From Scleromatobacter sp039920745 (lineage in GTDB: Bacteria; Pseudomonadota; Gammaproteobacteria; Burkholderiales; Burkholderiaceae_C), in the NCBI GenBank assembly GCA_039920745.1, contig JBDSDD010000011.1, positions 4,992 to 68,991 of the forward strand: DNA of 64,000 bases. The letters run 5' to 3'. Of this stretch, positions 36,669 through 45,918 are shown piece after piece. The translations under genes were made by a program, and so were the position numbers. Numbering within the stretch: position 1 is the first letter of the stretch; each line of letters starts with the position of its first letter. Below the pieces are notes generated by a model. It ran no database searches, was not told the origin of the DNA, and was given only the letters and a program-made list of their open reading frames with translations.

Positions 36669-37637
36669 TCAGTGGGCGTGCCCGTCGCGCCCATGGTCGT
36701 GCTCGCCATGGGCGTGATCGGGGTGGCCATGATGGTGCGCATGATCCTCGTCCCAACCGAGGAACACGTCGCGCCCCTGCACCACGAGGTGGCCCTTGAC
36801 CCCGAACGGCACCGTCACCTTGGTGGGCACGTGGCCGAACGGGAGACCGGTGAGGATGGGCACGTCGACCAGCGAGCGCAGGTGCGCGACCATCGTCTTC
36901 AAGTTGTAGCCGCGATCCAGCGGCGACTTCTTCCAGTCACTGAACGCGCCCAGCAGGATGGCCTTCTGGGACCCCAGCACCCCGGCCTGGTGCAACTGCA
37001 GCAGCATGCGCTCGACGCGGTACGGATGCTCGGCAACGTCCTCCAGCATCAGCACCCCGCCCCTGACCTTGGGCCAGTGCGGCGTGCCCAGCAGTGAGCA
37101 AAGCATCGCGAGGTTGCCGCCCCACATCAGGCCGCGGGTGTCCAGGCCGTCGAAGCCGGCCTCGGTGCGGAAGCCGATGGCCTCGAGCGCGCCGGTCATC
37201 GCCTCGGCGAAGCAGTCGGGCGTGACCTCGTCGAGTTCGGCGCGACCGAAGTCGTCGCAGGCGAGCGGGCCCCACCACGTCGGCGCCTTCTTGTGGGCCA
37301 GCAGGCCCATCTGCAGCGCGGTCAGGTCGCTGTAGCCGACCCAGCGCGTGCCGGCCTCGACACTCCTGGCGAGCAGCGACCAGTCGATCCGGTCGAGCAG
37401 GCGCGTCAGGCCGTAGCCGCCGCGCGTGGCGAGCGCGACGCCCGGCTGCGCGCGCGCGACCCGGTGGATCGCCTCCAGGCGGACCTCGTCGTCACCGGCG
37501 AAGCGCTGGTGCTTAGCGAGCGCGTCGGCATCGATGGTGACGTCGAATCCGAGCTTCTTCAGGCGCTTGGCGGCCAGCTTCAGCGGCGCGCCCTTGGCGA
37601 GCACGCCGGCGGGGGTGTACAGGATCAGGGAAGTCAT
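36669..37637 (-). CDS. ldcA: L,D-carboxypeptidase (LdcA) with His-rich C-terminal tail
   Basis: A 322-residue cytoplasmic LD-carboxypeptidase (S66 family) that removes the terminal D-alanine from recycled murein tetrapeptides. The motifs RGGYGLTRLLDRID, GYSDLTALQ (catalytic Ser), GGNLAMLCSLLGTP, LEDVAEHPYRVERML and GLPFGHVPTK (catalytic His) are all present. The last 22 residues form a tail with eleven His among Asp/Glu/Gly (DHAHHHGHPDHAHGEHDHGR), not part of the fold and able to bind nickel or zinc. The ATG overlaps the tadA stop (ATGA), with AAGGAG upstream. Confidence 0.93.
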   Translation of the reverse strand: MTSLILYTPAGVLAKGAPLKLAAKRLKKLGFDVTIDADALAKHQRFAGDDEVRLEAIHRVARAQPGVALATRGGYGLTRLLDRIDWSLLARSVEAGTRWVGYSDLTALQMGLLAHKKAPTWWGPLACDDFGRAELDEVTPDCFAEAMTGALEAIGFRTEAGFDGLDTRGLMWGGNLAMLCSLLGTPHWPKVRGGVLMLEDVAEHPYRVERMLLQLHQAGVLGSQKAILLGAFSDWKKSPLDRGYNLKTMVAHLRSLVDVPILTGLPFGHVPTKVTVPFGVKGHLVVQGRDVFLGWDEDHAHHHGHPDHAHGEHDHGRDGHAH

Positions 37638-38296
37638 TGGGGCGCTCCTTGAGCGTCTGGGGATTCGGATTCGAGCTCGGTGGCCAGGCCGACCGGGATG
37701 GCGTCGTCGACGCTGACGTCGGCGACGGGAATGGATTCGTCCTCGGCCGGCGCACGCAGCGCAGCCAGCCGGGCCTTGTGGGCGGCACGGCGCTCGGCGA
37801 AGAAATCGCGCAGCAGCTTGCCGCACTCCTCTTCCAGGCAGCCGCCGACCACCTTGGTCTGGTGGTTGAGCTGAGGCAGCGCGAACAGGTCGACGACCGA
37901 GCCCGCCGCGCCCGTCTTGGGATCGCGCGCGCCGAACACGACGCGCTTGAATCGCGCGTGGATCAGCGCCATCGCGCACATCGCACACGGCTCCAGCGTG
38001 ATGACGATGGTGCAGTCGGGCAACCGGTAGTTGTCGAGCAGATGGGCCGCGTGGCGCAGCGCCACCAACTCGGCGTGCGCGGTGGGATCGGTGGTGGTGA
38101 TCGGCCGGTTGTAGCCGGTGGCGACCACTTGCGGCACGCCGTCGGCGTCGTCGCGCAGGATCACCGCGCCAACCGGCACCTCGCCCACCAGCCACGCGTT
38201 CTGCGCCTGGTCGAGCGCCTGGCGCATCGCGCGCTCTTCGGCGGGGCTGAAGGCGGCAGGGAGCGTATCGGCGTCCAAGGGGGCGATCGGGTTCAA
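37634..38296 (-). CDS. tadA: tRNA-specific adenosine deaminase
   Basis: A 220-residue TadA that deaminates A34 to inosine in tRNA-Arg(ACG). The zinc site is complete: HAE at 74-76 and PCAMC at 103-107. GEVPVGAVI and GARDPKTGAAGSVVDLF are family marks. A C-terminal extension of about 50 acidic residues (EDESIPVADVSVDDAIP) is longer than in E. coli TadA. The start is uncertain: TTG 38296 overlaps the stop of the upstream gene, while an internal ATG at 38227 (MRQALDQAQ) matches the usual N terminus. Confidence 0.93.
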   Translation of the reverse strand: MNPIAPLDADTLPAAFSPAEERAMRQALDQAQNAWLVGEVPVGAVILRDDADGVPQVVATGYNRPITTTDPTAHAELVALRHAAHLLDNYRLPDCTIVITLEPCAMCAMALIHARFKRVVFGARDPKTGAAGSVVDLFALPQLNHQTKVVGGCLEEECGKLLRDFFAERRAAHKARLAALRAPAEDESIPVADVSVDDAIPVGLATELESESPDAQGAPQ

Positions 38297-38550
38297 CGGG
38301 TGCCGTCGTCGCCGGCACTCGCGGCCTGGTCGGCCGTGTGCTGCGCCGACGCCTTCATCGCCTTGTCGAGCTCGCGCTGGTACTGCGACACCGCCTGCGA
38401 CGGGTTGTTGGTGTCGAACGGCGAGGACGCGGCGCCCGACGCCGTGGACGAAGGCATGAACCGCTTGCTGGCCTGCAACTGGCTGCGCACCGACAGCGCG
38501 ATCACGGCCAGCACGATCAACAACGATCCGAGGGACAGCATGGCTCTCAT
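38293..38550 (-). CDS. Small single-helix membrane protein, hypothetical
   Basis: An 85-residue protein with one N-terminal helix (MLSLGSLLIVLAVIALSV, about 4-21) and a soluble tail of about 60 residues rich in Ser, Ala and Gln, with SQYQRELDKAMKASAQ likely helical. It overlaps the TTG start of tadA by four bases, so it probably leads the ldcA operon. Two ATG codons (38550, 38541) are possible starts. No family recognised. Confidence 0.6.
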   Translation of the reverse strand: MRAMLSLGSLLIVLAVIALSVRSQLQASKRFMPSSTASGAASSPFDTNNPSQAVSQYQRELDKAMKASAQHTADQAASAGDDGTR

Positions 38551-38674
38551 GGCGGGTCTGGGCGAAGGGTTCGAAGCCGGCATTATCGGTGCAGGCCGCA
38601 GAGCCCGACGTGGCAACACGCCCACATGGCCTTGACTACGATGGCGACTCCCTCTTCAATCGACCTCCCACGCC

Positions 38675-39220
38675 ATGGCCACCACGCTCCAGGACATCCC
38701 CGTCAACCGCATCGACGGCGCTCCCACCAACCTCGGCGCCTACGCCGGCAAGGTGCTCCTCGTGGTCAACGTGGCCTCCCAATGCGGCCTGACGCCGCAA
38801 TACACCGGCCTGGAAAAGCTCTACGAGGACAAGCGGGCCGAGGGCCTCGAAGTGCTGGGTTTCCCCGCCAACGACTTCGGCGCCCAGGAGCCGGGCACCG
38901 ACGCCGAGATCAGCGCGTTCTGCGCGCTGAACTTCGACGTCAAGTTCCCGCTGTTCTCCAAGATCTCCGTGCTCGGCGCCGACCAGCACCCGCTTTACGC
39001 CGGCCTGACCGCCGCGCAGCCCGCCGCCATCGGCGAGGGCCCGTTCCGCGAGCGCTTGAAGGGCTACGGCATCACGCCGACGAACCCCGTCGACGTGCTG
39101 TGGAACTTCGAGAAGTTCCTGATCGGCCGCGATGGCCAGGTCATCGCACGCTTTGCGCCTGACGTCACCGCGGACGATCCGCGGCTGGTCCAGGCGATCG
39201 CCGACGCCCTTGCCGCCTGA
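38675..39220 (+). CDS. Glutathione peroxidase
   Basis: A 181-residue peroxidase of the glutathione/thioredoxin-dependent family that reduces hydrogen or lipid peroxides in the cytoplasm. It uses cysteine, not selenocysteine: the catalytic Cys37 lies in NVASQCGLTPQYTGLE, with the partner Gln in FPANDFGAQEPGT and Trp and Asn in LWNFEKFL. No signal peptide. It is divergent from the tadA group and convergent with guaA, whose stop is 20 bases away. Confidence 0.94.
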   Translation: MATTLQDIPVNRIDGAPTNLGAYAGKVLLVVNVASQCGLTPQYTGLEKLYEDKRAEGLEVLGFPANDFGAQEPGTDAEISAFCALNFDVKFPLFSKISVLGADQHPLYAGLTAAQPAAIGEGPFRERLKGYGITPTNPVDVLWNFEKFLIGRDGQVIARFAPDVTADDPRLVQAIADALAA

Positions 39221-39240
39221 AGGTCAGCGGCAACGCTCGC

Positions 39241-40845
39241 TCACTCCCACTCGATCGTCGCGGGCGGCTTGGAGCTCACGTCGTAGGTGACCCGGTTGAT
39301 GCCGCGCACCTCGTTGATGATGCGACCTGACACTTTCTTGAGCAGCCCGTAGGGCAACTCGGCCCAATCGGCTGTCATGAAGTCGCTGGTCTGCACGGCG
39401 CGCAGCGCGACGACGTAGTCGTAGGTACGGCCGTCGCCCATCACGCCCACGCTCTTGACCGGCAGGAACACTGTGAAGGCCTGGCTGGTGAGCTCGTACC
39501 AGTTCTTGCCGGTGGCCCCGTCCTTCCAGGCGCGCAGTTCCTCGATGAAGATGGCGTCTGCGCGGCGCAGCAGGTCGGCGTATTCCTGCTTCACCTCGCC
39601 GAGGATGCGCACGCCCAGGCCCGGGCCCGGGAACGGGTGGCGGTAGACCATGTCGGGCGGCAGGCCCAGCGCGACGCCCAGCTCGCGCACCTCGTCCTTG
39701 AACAGGTCGCGCAGCGGCTCCAGCAGCTTCAGGCCGAGCTGTTCGGGCAGGCCACCGACGTTGTGGTGGCTCTTGATCGTGATGGCCTTCTTGGTCTTGG
39801 TGCCGCCGGACTCGACCACGTCCGGATAGATCGTGCCTTGGGCCAGCCACTGCGCACCCTTGTGTCCACCGCCGCCCGCCTTCAACTTGGCGGCCTCGGC
39901 CTTGAACACCTCGACGAACTCGCGGCCGATGATCTTGCGCTTCTGCTCCGGGTCGGTGACGCCGACAAGGTGGCCCAGGAACTGGGCGCTGGCGTCGACG
40001 TGGATGACCTTGGCGTGCAGGCGGCCTGCGAACATCTCCATCACCATCTTGCCCTCGTCCAGGCGCAGCAGGCCGTGGTCGACGAACACGCAGGTGAGCT
40101 GGTCGCCGATCGCGCGGTGGATCAGCGCGGCGGCCACGCTCGAGTCGACGCCGCCGGACAGGCCCAGGATGACCTCCTCGTCGCCGACCTGCTCGCGGAT
40201 GCGCTGCACGGCCTTTTCGACGTGGTCGGTCATGATCCAGTCGGGCTTGGCGCCGGCGATGTCCAGCACGAAGCGGTTGAGCAACTGGCGGCCCTGCACC
40301 GTGTGCGTCACCTCCGGGTGGAACTGCACGCCGTAGTAGCCGCGTGCTTCATCGGCCATGCCGGCGATCGGGCAGTTGCCAGTGCTGGCCATCAGCGAGA
40401 ACCCCGGCGGCAACTTGGTGACCTTGTCGCCGTGGCTCATCCACACCTTGAGCATGCCATGGCCTTCGGGGGTGATGAAGTCCTCGATGCCGTCGAGCAG
40501 CTTCGTGTGGCCGTGCGCGCGCACCTCGGCGTAGCCGAACTCGCGCTCGTGCGCGGGCTCCACCTCGCCGCCCTGCTGCACGGTCATCGTGAACATGCCG
40601 TAGCAGATGCCCAGCACGGGCACCTTGGCGTCCCACACCGCCTGCGGCGCGCGCAGCTCGGCGTCTTCGTACGTGCTCGCGTGGCTGCCCGACAGGATGA
40701 TGCCCTTGGCGCCGAACGAGCGGATGAACTCGTCGGAGACGTCGTTGGGGTGGATCTCGCAGTAGACGTGTGCCTCGCGCACGCGACGCGCGATCAGTTG
40801 CGTGACCTGGGAGCCGAAATCGAGGATGAGGATCTTGTCGTGCAT
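39241..40845 (-). CDS. guaA: GMP synthase (glutamine-hydrolysing)
   Basis: A 534-residue GuaA that turns XMP into GMP using ATP and glutamine. The N-terminal amidotransferase domain opens KILILDFGSQVTQLIARR and has the nucleophile Cys in GICYGMFTM and the His/Glu in QFHPEVTHT; the usual Gln after GICYGM is Phe here. The ATP pyrophosphatase domain has LSGGVDSSVAA (about 230), and the C-terminal dimerisation domain ends TYDVSSKPPATIEWE. It follows the MFS exporter and guaB on the same strand, the last step of the pathway after guaB. Confidence 0.97.
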   Translation of the reverse strand: MHDKILILDFGSQVTQLIARRVREAHVYCEIHPNDVSDEFIRSFGAKGIILSGSHASTYEDAELRAPQAVWDAKVPVLGICYGMFTMTVQQGGEVEPAHEREFGYAEVRAHGHTKLLDGIEDFITPEGHGMLKVWMSHGDKVTKLPPGFSLMASTGNCPIAGMADEARGYYGVQFHPEVTHTVQGRQLLNRFVLDIAGAKPDWIMTDHVEKAVQRIREQVGDEEVILGLSGGVDSSVAAALIHRAIGDQLTCVFVDHGLLRLDEGKMVMEMFAGRLHAKVIHVDASAQFLGHLVGVTDPEQKRKIIGREFVEVFKAEAAKLKAGGGGHKGAQWLAQGTIYPDVVESGGTKTKKAITIKSHHNVGGLPEQLGLKLLEPLRDLFKDEVRELGVALGLPPDMVYRHPFPGPGLGVRILGEVKQEYADLLRRADAIFIEELRAWKDGATGKNWYELTSQAFTVFLPVKSVGVMGDGRTYDYVVALRAVQTSDFMTADWAELPYGLLKKVSGRIINEVRGINRVTYDVSSKPPATIEWE

Positions 40846-40872
40846 GGCGGCGGGGCGGGTGAGAAGTGGGAA

Positions 40873-42156
40873 TCAGGCGTTGGCGGGAACGACGGTTCCC
40901 ACGGTGTCGGCGCGAAGCCGGCGGAAATGGAGCAGCGTCATGACCATCGCGCACAGTTGCAGCGCGGCGCACACGTAGTACGGGGCGCCGAGGCGCCAGT
41001 CGCCGCGCGGCGCGTCGGCAACGGCTTGCAGGATCAACGGGCCGAGGACGGGCGCCACCACCGCGGCGAGGCTGGACAGGCCCGCGACGGCGCCCATCGC
41101 CTGGCCTTGCGCGTTCTGGTCGGCGGCGTTGGAGATCAGCCCCTGCAGCGAGGCACCGGCGGCGAAGCCCAGCACGTTGCAGGCGATCACCGCGTACATC
41201 ATCCAGCCCTGCGTCGCGGCACCCCAGGCCAGGTAGCTCAGCGAGGACGACACCAGCCCCAGCACGACGAGCCGGCGCAGCGACAACAGCTTGATCAGCC
41301 GCCCCACCAGCACGCCCTGCACCAGCACGGACATCGCCCCGACGGCGCACAGCGACCAGCCCACCTGCGCGGTCGTCCAGCCGAACTTGTGCTGCGTGTA
41401 GAGCACCCAGGTGCCTTGCAGGATGAACTGCGCGAGCGAGGTGAACGCGACGATGCCCAGCAGCGCACCCATGCCCTTGAGCCGCGACAGGTGCATCAAC
41501 GAGCTGACGGGATTCGCGCGTGCCCACGAGAACGGCTGGCGGCGCTCGACCGGCAGCGATTCCGGCAGCACGAACCAGCCATAGAGCCAGTTGCACACGC
41601 ACAGGCCGCTCGCACACAGGAACGGCAGGCGCAGGTTGATGCTGCCCAGCAGGCCGCCGATGACGGGGCCGAGGATGAAACCCAGCCCGAACATCGCGCC
41701 CAGCATGCCGAAGCGCTTGGCGCGATCCTCGGGCGGCGTGATGTCGGTGACGTAGGCGTTGGCCACGGCGATGTTGCCCTGCATCGAGCCGCTCACCAGG
41801 CGCACGGCAATCAGCATCCAAAGCGAGGTCGCGAAGGCCGTCACGAGGGTGCTCAGCGCGAGGCCGCTGAAGCCGATCAGCAGCACCGGGCGGCGGCCGA
41901 AGCGGTCGGACAGCGCGCCCAGGATCGGCGAGGCGATGAAGTTGGCGCAGCCGAACGCCATCATCACCTGGATGTAGGCCCCGATGCGCGCAGCAGCCGT
42001 GCTCTCGAACGTGCCCACCAGCGCCGGCAGCACCGGGATGATCAGGCCGATCGAGATCATGTCGATCAGCACCGTGGCCATGATGAACGGCATCGCCGCC
42101 TGGCGCTTGCTGGAGGCGGTGCGGGAGTCGACGACGGGGGTCTGGTCTGCGCTCAC
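40873..42156 (-). CDS. MFS transporter, TetA-like
   Basis: A 427-residue protein with 12 predicted helices of the drug:H+ antiporter-1 (TetA) type. Marks are FIMATVLIDMISIGLIIPVLP at the first helix, the loop motif GALSDRFGRRPVLL (about 85-98) and VTDITPPEDRAKRFGMLGAMFGLGFILGP in helices 5-6. The substrate cannot be read from sequence; being between guaB and guaA, export of purine-related compounds is possible but a general drug exporter is as likely. GTG start at 42156. Confidence 0.88.
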   Translation of the reverse strand: MSADQTPVVDSRTASSKRQAAMPFIMATVLIDMISIGLIIPVLPALVGTFESTAAARIGAYIQVMMAFGCANFIASPILGALSDRFGRRPVLLIGFSGLALSTLVTAFATSLWMLIAVRLVSGSMQGNIAVANAYVTDITPPEDRAKRFGMLGAMFGLGFILGPVIGGLLGSINLRLPFLCASGLCVCNWLYGWFVLPESLPVERRQPFSWARANPVSSLMHLSRLKGMGALLGIVAFTSLAQFILQGTWVLYTQHKFGWTTAQVGWSLCAVGAMSVLVQGVLVGRLIKLLSLRRLVVLGLVSSSLSYLAWGAATQGWMMYAVIACNVLGFAAGASLQGLISNAADQNAQGQAMGAVAGLSSLAAVVAPVLGPLILQAVADAPRGDWRLGAPYYVCAALQLCAMVMTLLHFRRLRADTVGTVVPANA

Positions 42157-42321
42157 GGTGCTGGTTGAAGAAGTTGTCTCGTGTGTCTGAAGCGCAACCG
42201 CCCGGCGAACCGGGCGATTGGTGGCGTCTACCGGTGCCCCGCGGACGCGGCGCTCGCACGCTCCGGAGCAAGGCCGCGCCCCCTTGGGGAGTGGCCGCGG
42301 TATCCCCGCGGCCGGGGGTTG

Positions 42322-43788
42322 TCAATCAGCGCGGTAGTTCGGCGCTTCCGTCGTGATCTGGACGTCGTGGACGTGGCTTTCGCGAATGCCCGCCGACGTG
42401 ATCTCGACGAACTCCGCCTTGTTGCGCATGTCGTCGATCGTCGGGCAACCGCAGTAGCCCATCGCGGCCCGCAGCCCGCCCGCCATCTGGAACAGGATCG
42501 ACACGACCGAGCCCTTGTATGGGACGCGGCCTTCAACGCCTTCGGGCACCAGCTTGTCGGCGTTCGGGTTCTCGCCGGCTTCCTGGAAGTAGCGATCGGC
42601 CGAACCTGCCTTCATTGCGCCGATGGAGCCCATGCCGCGGTAGCTCTTGTAGCTGCGGCCCTGGAACAGCACGACCTCGCCCGGCGCCTCTTCGGTGCCG
42701 GCGAACATGCCGCCCATCATCACGGTGCTTGCGCCTGCGGCAATGGCCTTGGCGATGTCGCCCGAGTAGCGGATGCCGCCGTCGCCGATCAGCGGCACGC
42801 CGGTGCCTTGAAGCGCGGTGGCGACGTTGTCGATGGCCATCACCTGCGGCACGCCCACACCGGCGACGATGCGCGTGGTGCAGATCGAGCCCGGGCCGAT
42901 GCCCACCTTGACGGCGTCGGCGCCGGCTTCGGCCAGCGCCAGCGCGGCGGCGCCGGTGGCGATGTTGCCACCGATGACGTCGACGTGCGGGAAGTTGCGC
43001 TTGACCCAGCGCACGCGGTCGATCACGCCCTGGCTGTGGCCGTGGGCGGTATCGACGACGATGGCGTCGACGCCCGCGCGGGCCAGCAGTTCGACGCGCT
43101 CTTCGGTGCCGTCACCCACGCCGACGGCGGCGGCGACGCGCAGCTTGCCGTGCGAATCGCGCGCGGCGTTCGGGAAGGTGTTCTGCTTGGTGATGTCCTT
43201 GACCGTGAACAGGCCGCGCAGTTCGAACGCGTCGTTGACGACCAGCACGCGCTCGAGCTTGTGACGGTGCATCAGCTCCTTGGCCACGGCCAGCGCGGTG
43301 CCCTCCGGCACCGTGATGAGCTTGTCCTGCGGCGTCATGATTTCGCGCACGGGAGCGTCCATGCGCGTCTCGAAGCGCAGGTCGCGGTTGGTGACGATGC
43401 CCACGACGCGGCCGTTGTCCACGACCGGGAAGCCCGATACGCCGTGCAGGCGCGAGAGCTCCACCACGTCGCGCACGCGAGCACCCGGAGCGATCGTGAC
43501 GGGGTCGCGCAACAACCCCGACTCGTAACGCTTCACGCGCGCCACTTCAGCGGCCTGCTGCATCGCAGTGAGATTCTTGTGGATGACCCCGATGCCCCCT
43601 TCCTGTGCGATTGCAATCGCCAGGCGGGCCTCTGTCACGGTGTCCATGGCTGCCGATACGACGGGCAGGTTCAGGATGATGTTGCGGGTGAAATGAGTCC
43701 GCAGGCTGGTGTCGCGGGGCAACACCTGGGAATATGCCGGCACCAACAACACATCGTCGAAGGTGAGCGCTTTGCCTAGAAGGCGCAT
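42322..43788 (-). CDS. guaB: Inosine-5'-monophosphate dehydrogenase
   Basis: A 488-residue GuaB that oxidises IMP to XMP, the rate-limiting step to guanine nucleotides. The barrel opens LLGKALTFDDVLLVPAYSQ, two CBS domains occupy about residues 95-205, and the catalytic Cys lies in GIGPGSICTTRIVAGVG (about 300-316), with the flap at YRGMGSIGAM. The promoter at 43815-43844 gives a short leader of about 20 bases. It leads the minus-strand order guaB, MFS, guaA. Confidence 0.97.
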   Translation of the reverse strand: MRLLGKALTFDDVLLVPAYSQVLPRDTSLRTHFTRNIILNLPVVSAAMDTVTEARLAIAIAQEGGIGVIHKNLTAMQQAAEVARVKRYESGLLRDPVTIAPGARVRDVVELSRLHGVSGFPVVDNGRVVGIVTNRDLRFETRMDAPVREIMTPQDKLITVPEGTALAVAKELMHRHKLERVLVVNDAFELRGLFTVKDITKQNTFPNAARDSHGKLRVAAAVGVGDGTEERVELLARAGVDAIVVDTAHGHSQGVIDRVRWVKRNFPHVDVIGGNIATGAAALALAEAGADAVKVGIGPGSICTTRIVAGVGVPQVMAIDNVATALQGTGVPLIGDGGIRYSGDIAKAIAAGASTVMMGGMFAGTEEAPGEVVLFQGRSYKSYRGMGSIGAMKAGSADRYFQEAGENPNADKLVPEGVEGRVPYKGSVVSILFQMAGGLRAAMGYCGCPTIDDMRNKAEFVEITSAGIRESHVHDVQITTEAPNYRAD

Positions 43789-43814
43789 AGAGGAAGCTCC
43801 AGACGCAAAAGCGG

Positions 43815-43844
43815 ATTATACGGACTGCGCGAAGCTTTGCTCAA
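43815..43844 (-). promoter_or_regulatory. Sigma-70 promoter of guaB
   Basis: On the minus strand -35 TTGAGC (43844-43839), an 18-base spacer and a perfect -10 TATAAT (43820-43815). Transcription would start about 20 bases before the guaB ATG. This is the best consensus promoter in the window. Confidence 0.8.
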
Positions 43845-44013
43845 CGGCACCTTGGAGAACTCCCTCCAGTCGCTCGCCAACTCGCCGAATTGTTTGCGAT
43901 TTGTCACCACTGCAGAGCACTACACTGGGCGGCGCGACGGCTTAAAGACACGAGAATGTGTCAACGCGCTCCGGGCGCGCCACGTTGGTTCCACACACTC
44001 TGAAAAGCAGCAA

Positions 44014-44535
44014 ATGCAAAAGATCGCCCTGTCCTTCGCCGCCTGCCTGCTGGCGTTCGCCGCCTCCGGAGCACACGCCCAGAACCCGTGGAAGTGGCGC
44101 GACGCGTCCGGTCAGATGCACATCAGCGACACGCCGCCGCCCGCCGGCACGCCTGCCAGGAACATCATCAGCAGCCCGAATGGCGGCGCCCTCGTCGGCG
44201 CACCCGTGCTGACGCCGCTGGCCGCCACGCCCACCGCCGCGGTCGATCCCGCCGCGTCCGCCAACGAGAGCGCGCTGGAAAAGAGGAAGAAAGCCGCGGA
44301 CAAGGACAAGGCCGACAAGGACAAGGCCGACCGCGCCGCCATCGACGCCAAGAACGCCGTGATCCGCAAGGACAACTGCGCGCGCGCCCAGGCCGCCCTG
44401 CCGGGCATCCAGAACGGCGCCCGCATCTCCCGCATCAACGACAAGGGCGAGCGCGAAGTGCTGGACGACGCCGGCCGCGCCCAGGAACTCAAGCGCATGC
44501 AGGACATCATCGCGTCCAACTGCGGCCCGCTGTAA
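44014..44535 (+). CDS. DUF4124 domain secreted protein
   Basis: A 173-residue exported protein: signal peptide to about residue 22 (SGAHA), then the DUF4124 motif WKWRDASGQMHISDTPPPAGTPARNI (about 26-51), a Pro/Ala linker, a highly charged helix with repeats of DKDKADK (about 95-110), and a C-terminal segment DNCARAQAALPGIQNGARISR. DUF4124 proteins are widespread in the periplasm of betaproteobacteria with no settled function. Divergent from guaB and convergent with rnfH. Confidence 0.85.
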   Translation: MQKIALSFAACLLAFAASGAHAQNPWKWRDASGQMHISDTPPPAGTPARNIISSPNGGALVGAPVLTPLAATPTAAVDPAASANESALEKRKKAADKDKADKDKADRAAIDAKNAVIRKDNCARAQAALPGIQNGARISRINDKGEREVLDDAGRAQELKRMQDIIASNCGPL

Positions 44536-44544
44536 GCCCCGGCT

Positions 44545-44898
44545 TCAGCGCTTGCGTCCGGCGTAGCCGCGCTGGCGCAGCGCGTCGATACCGCCGGCCG
44601 CCTCGAAGCGCGTGCGGCGCGCGGTCATCGGGTCGATCTGCAGTTCGCGCAAGACCTCCACACGGTCGCCATCGCGCAGCACATGGGCCAGCGGACGCGC
44701 CTTGTTCCACACCGCCGCGCCCAGCCCGGCCGCCGCGAATGCGGCATCGCCCTGCACCGCGCTGGCCAGTTCGGGCCAGTTCGCCGCCACCAGCGCCGCC
44801 GCGACTGTGGACCCGGGCGGCAGGCTCAGGGCGGCACTCAGCGTCTCGCGTGCGGACGGACTCCACACGACCTGCACCGCGATCTCAGCGCTCGCCAT
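44545..44898 (-). CDS. rnfH: RnfH-family ubiquitin-like protein
   Basis: A 117-residue protein of the RnfH (UPF0125) family with a ubiquitin-like core: IAVQVVWSPSARETLSAALSLPPGSTVAAALVA at the start and GAAVWNKARPLAHVLRDGDRVEVLREL before a basic C terminus with DPMTARRTR. The ratA-rnfH pair is conserved across beta- and gammaproteobacteria. Its ATG at 44898 lies inside the last codons of ratA (14-base overlap), so the two are translated together. Confidence 0.9.
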   Translation of the reverse strand: MASAEIAVQVVWSPSARETLSAALSLPPGSTVAAALVAANWPELASAVQGDAAFAAAGLGAAVWNKARPLAHVLRDGDRVEVLRELQIDPMTARRTRFEAAGGIDALRQRGYAGRKR

Positions 44899-45382
44899 AG
44901 ACCTGCGCAGCGCGCTTGACGAACGAATCGACAAAAGTATTGGCCACCTGGTCGAAGACAGGGCTCAGCACCGCCTCGAACACGCGGTTGGAAAACGCGT
45001 AGGCCAGGTCGAACTCCACGCGGCACGCCACTGGCTCGTCCGGATTGATCGGCAGGTTCGGGTCGGGTTGCTTCAGCGCCTTGAACCGCCACACGCCATC
45101 GAGTTGCGAGAACGGACCGTCGACGAGCTTGAGTTTGACCGACTCGCCCTGCACCTCTTCGTTGCGCGTCGTGAACGACTGGCGCACGCCCGCGTACGAC
45201 AGGCCCAGGCGCGCGGTCATGCCCGCGGGCGCGCCCGTTGCCGGGTCGGCCGGGCGCCGTTCGAGCACGGTGCTTGCTTCGCACCAGGGCAGGAACTTCG
45301 GATAGTCCTCCACATTGACCACGAGCTCGTACATTTCGCGGGCGGAGTACCAAAGTAGAACGGACTTCTTGACGTGCTTCAT
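44885..45382 (-). CDS. ratA: RatA/COQ10-family START-domain protein
   Basis: A 165-residue protein of the RatA (polyketide cyclase/START) family, linked to ubiquinone binding and, in E. coli, to blocking 50S subunit association. Family marks are KHVKKSVLLWYSAREMYELVVNVEDYPKFLPWCEAS and the C-terminal FSNRVFEAVLSPVFDQVANTFVDSFVKRA. It is divergent from smpB with only 25 bases between start codons, so the promoters must lie inside or overlap the opposing genes. Confidence 0.94.
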   Translation of the reverse strand: MKHVKKSVLLWYSAREMYELVVNVEDYPKFLPWCEASTVLERRPADPATGAPAGMTARLGLSYAGVRQSFTTRNEEVQGESVKLKLVDGPFSQLDGVWRFKALKQPDPNLPINPDEPVACRVEFDLAYAFSNRVFEAVLSPVFDQVANTFVDSFVKRAAQVYGER

Positions 45383-45407
45383 ACAATGGTTGAATTTTAA
45401 GCGCCCC

Positions 45408-45878
45408 ATGTCCGCCTTCATCGCAGAGAACCGCCGAGCGCGGTTCGAATACCACATCGAAGAGACATACGAAGCCGGCTTGGTCCTCCAGGGCTGGGAG
45501 GTCAAGGCCATCCGTGCGGGCCAGGTGCAGTTGACGGACGGCTATGTCGTCATCAAGGGCGGCGACCTGTGGATGATCGGTTGCCGCATCAACGCGCTGC
45601 GCTCGGCGTCCACCCACGTCAATCCGGAAGCTGACCGTACCAAGAAGCTGCTGATGCGCGGCGAGGAGATCAAGCGCCTGATCGGCAAGGTGGAGCAACG
45701 CGGCTTCACGATGGTGCCGCTCAACCTGCACTTCAAGGGCAGCTTCGTGAAGGCCGACATCGCGCTGGCCAAGGGCAAGGCCGATCACGACAAGCGCAAC
45801 ACGATCAAGGAGCGCGACTGGGAGCGCGAGAAGGGTCGGTTGATGCGCCACAAGGTCTCGGGTCCGTCCAAGGACTGA
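45408..45878 (+). CDS. smpB: SsrA-binding protein
   Basis: A 156-residue SmpB that carries tmRNA to stalled ribosomes. It has AENRRARFEYHIEETYEAGLVLQGWEVKAIRAG at the start, the RTKKLLMRGEEIKRL and GFTMVPL segments, and the basic tail IKERDWEREKGRLMRHK. The tmRNA gene itself is not in the window. Convergent with the MetC-like gene. Confidence 0.97.
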   Translation: MSAFIAENRRARFEYHIEETYEAGLVLQGWEVKAIRAGQVQLTDGYVVIKGGDLWMIGCRINALRSASTHVNPEADRTKKLLMRGEEIKRLIGKVEQRGFTMVPLNLHFKGSFVKADIALAKGKADHDKRNTIKERDWEREKGRLMRHKVSGPSKD

Positions 45879-45918
45879 TGCATAACTCACCGCTGGCGCG
45901 GCTTTTCAAGACCCCTCT

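Noticed and set aside
34379..36799. 806-codon plus-strand frame opposite the peptide-binding protein
   Set aside because: Antisense shadow of a well-supported lipoprotein gene.
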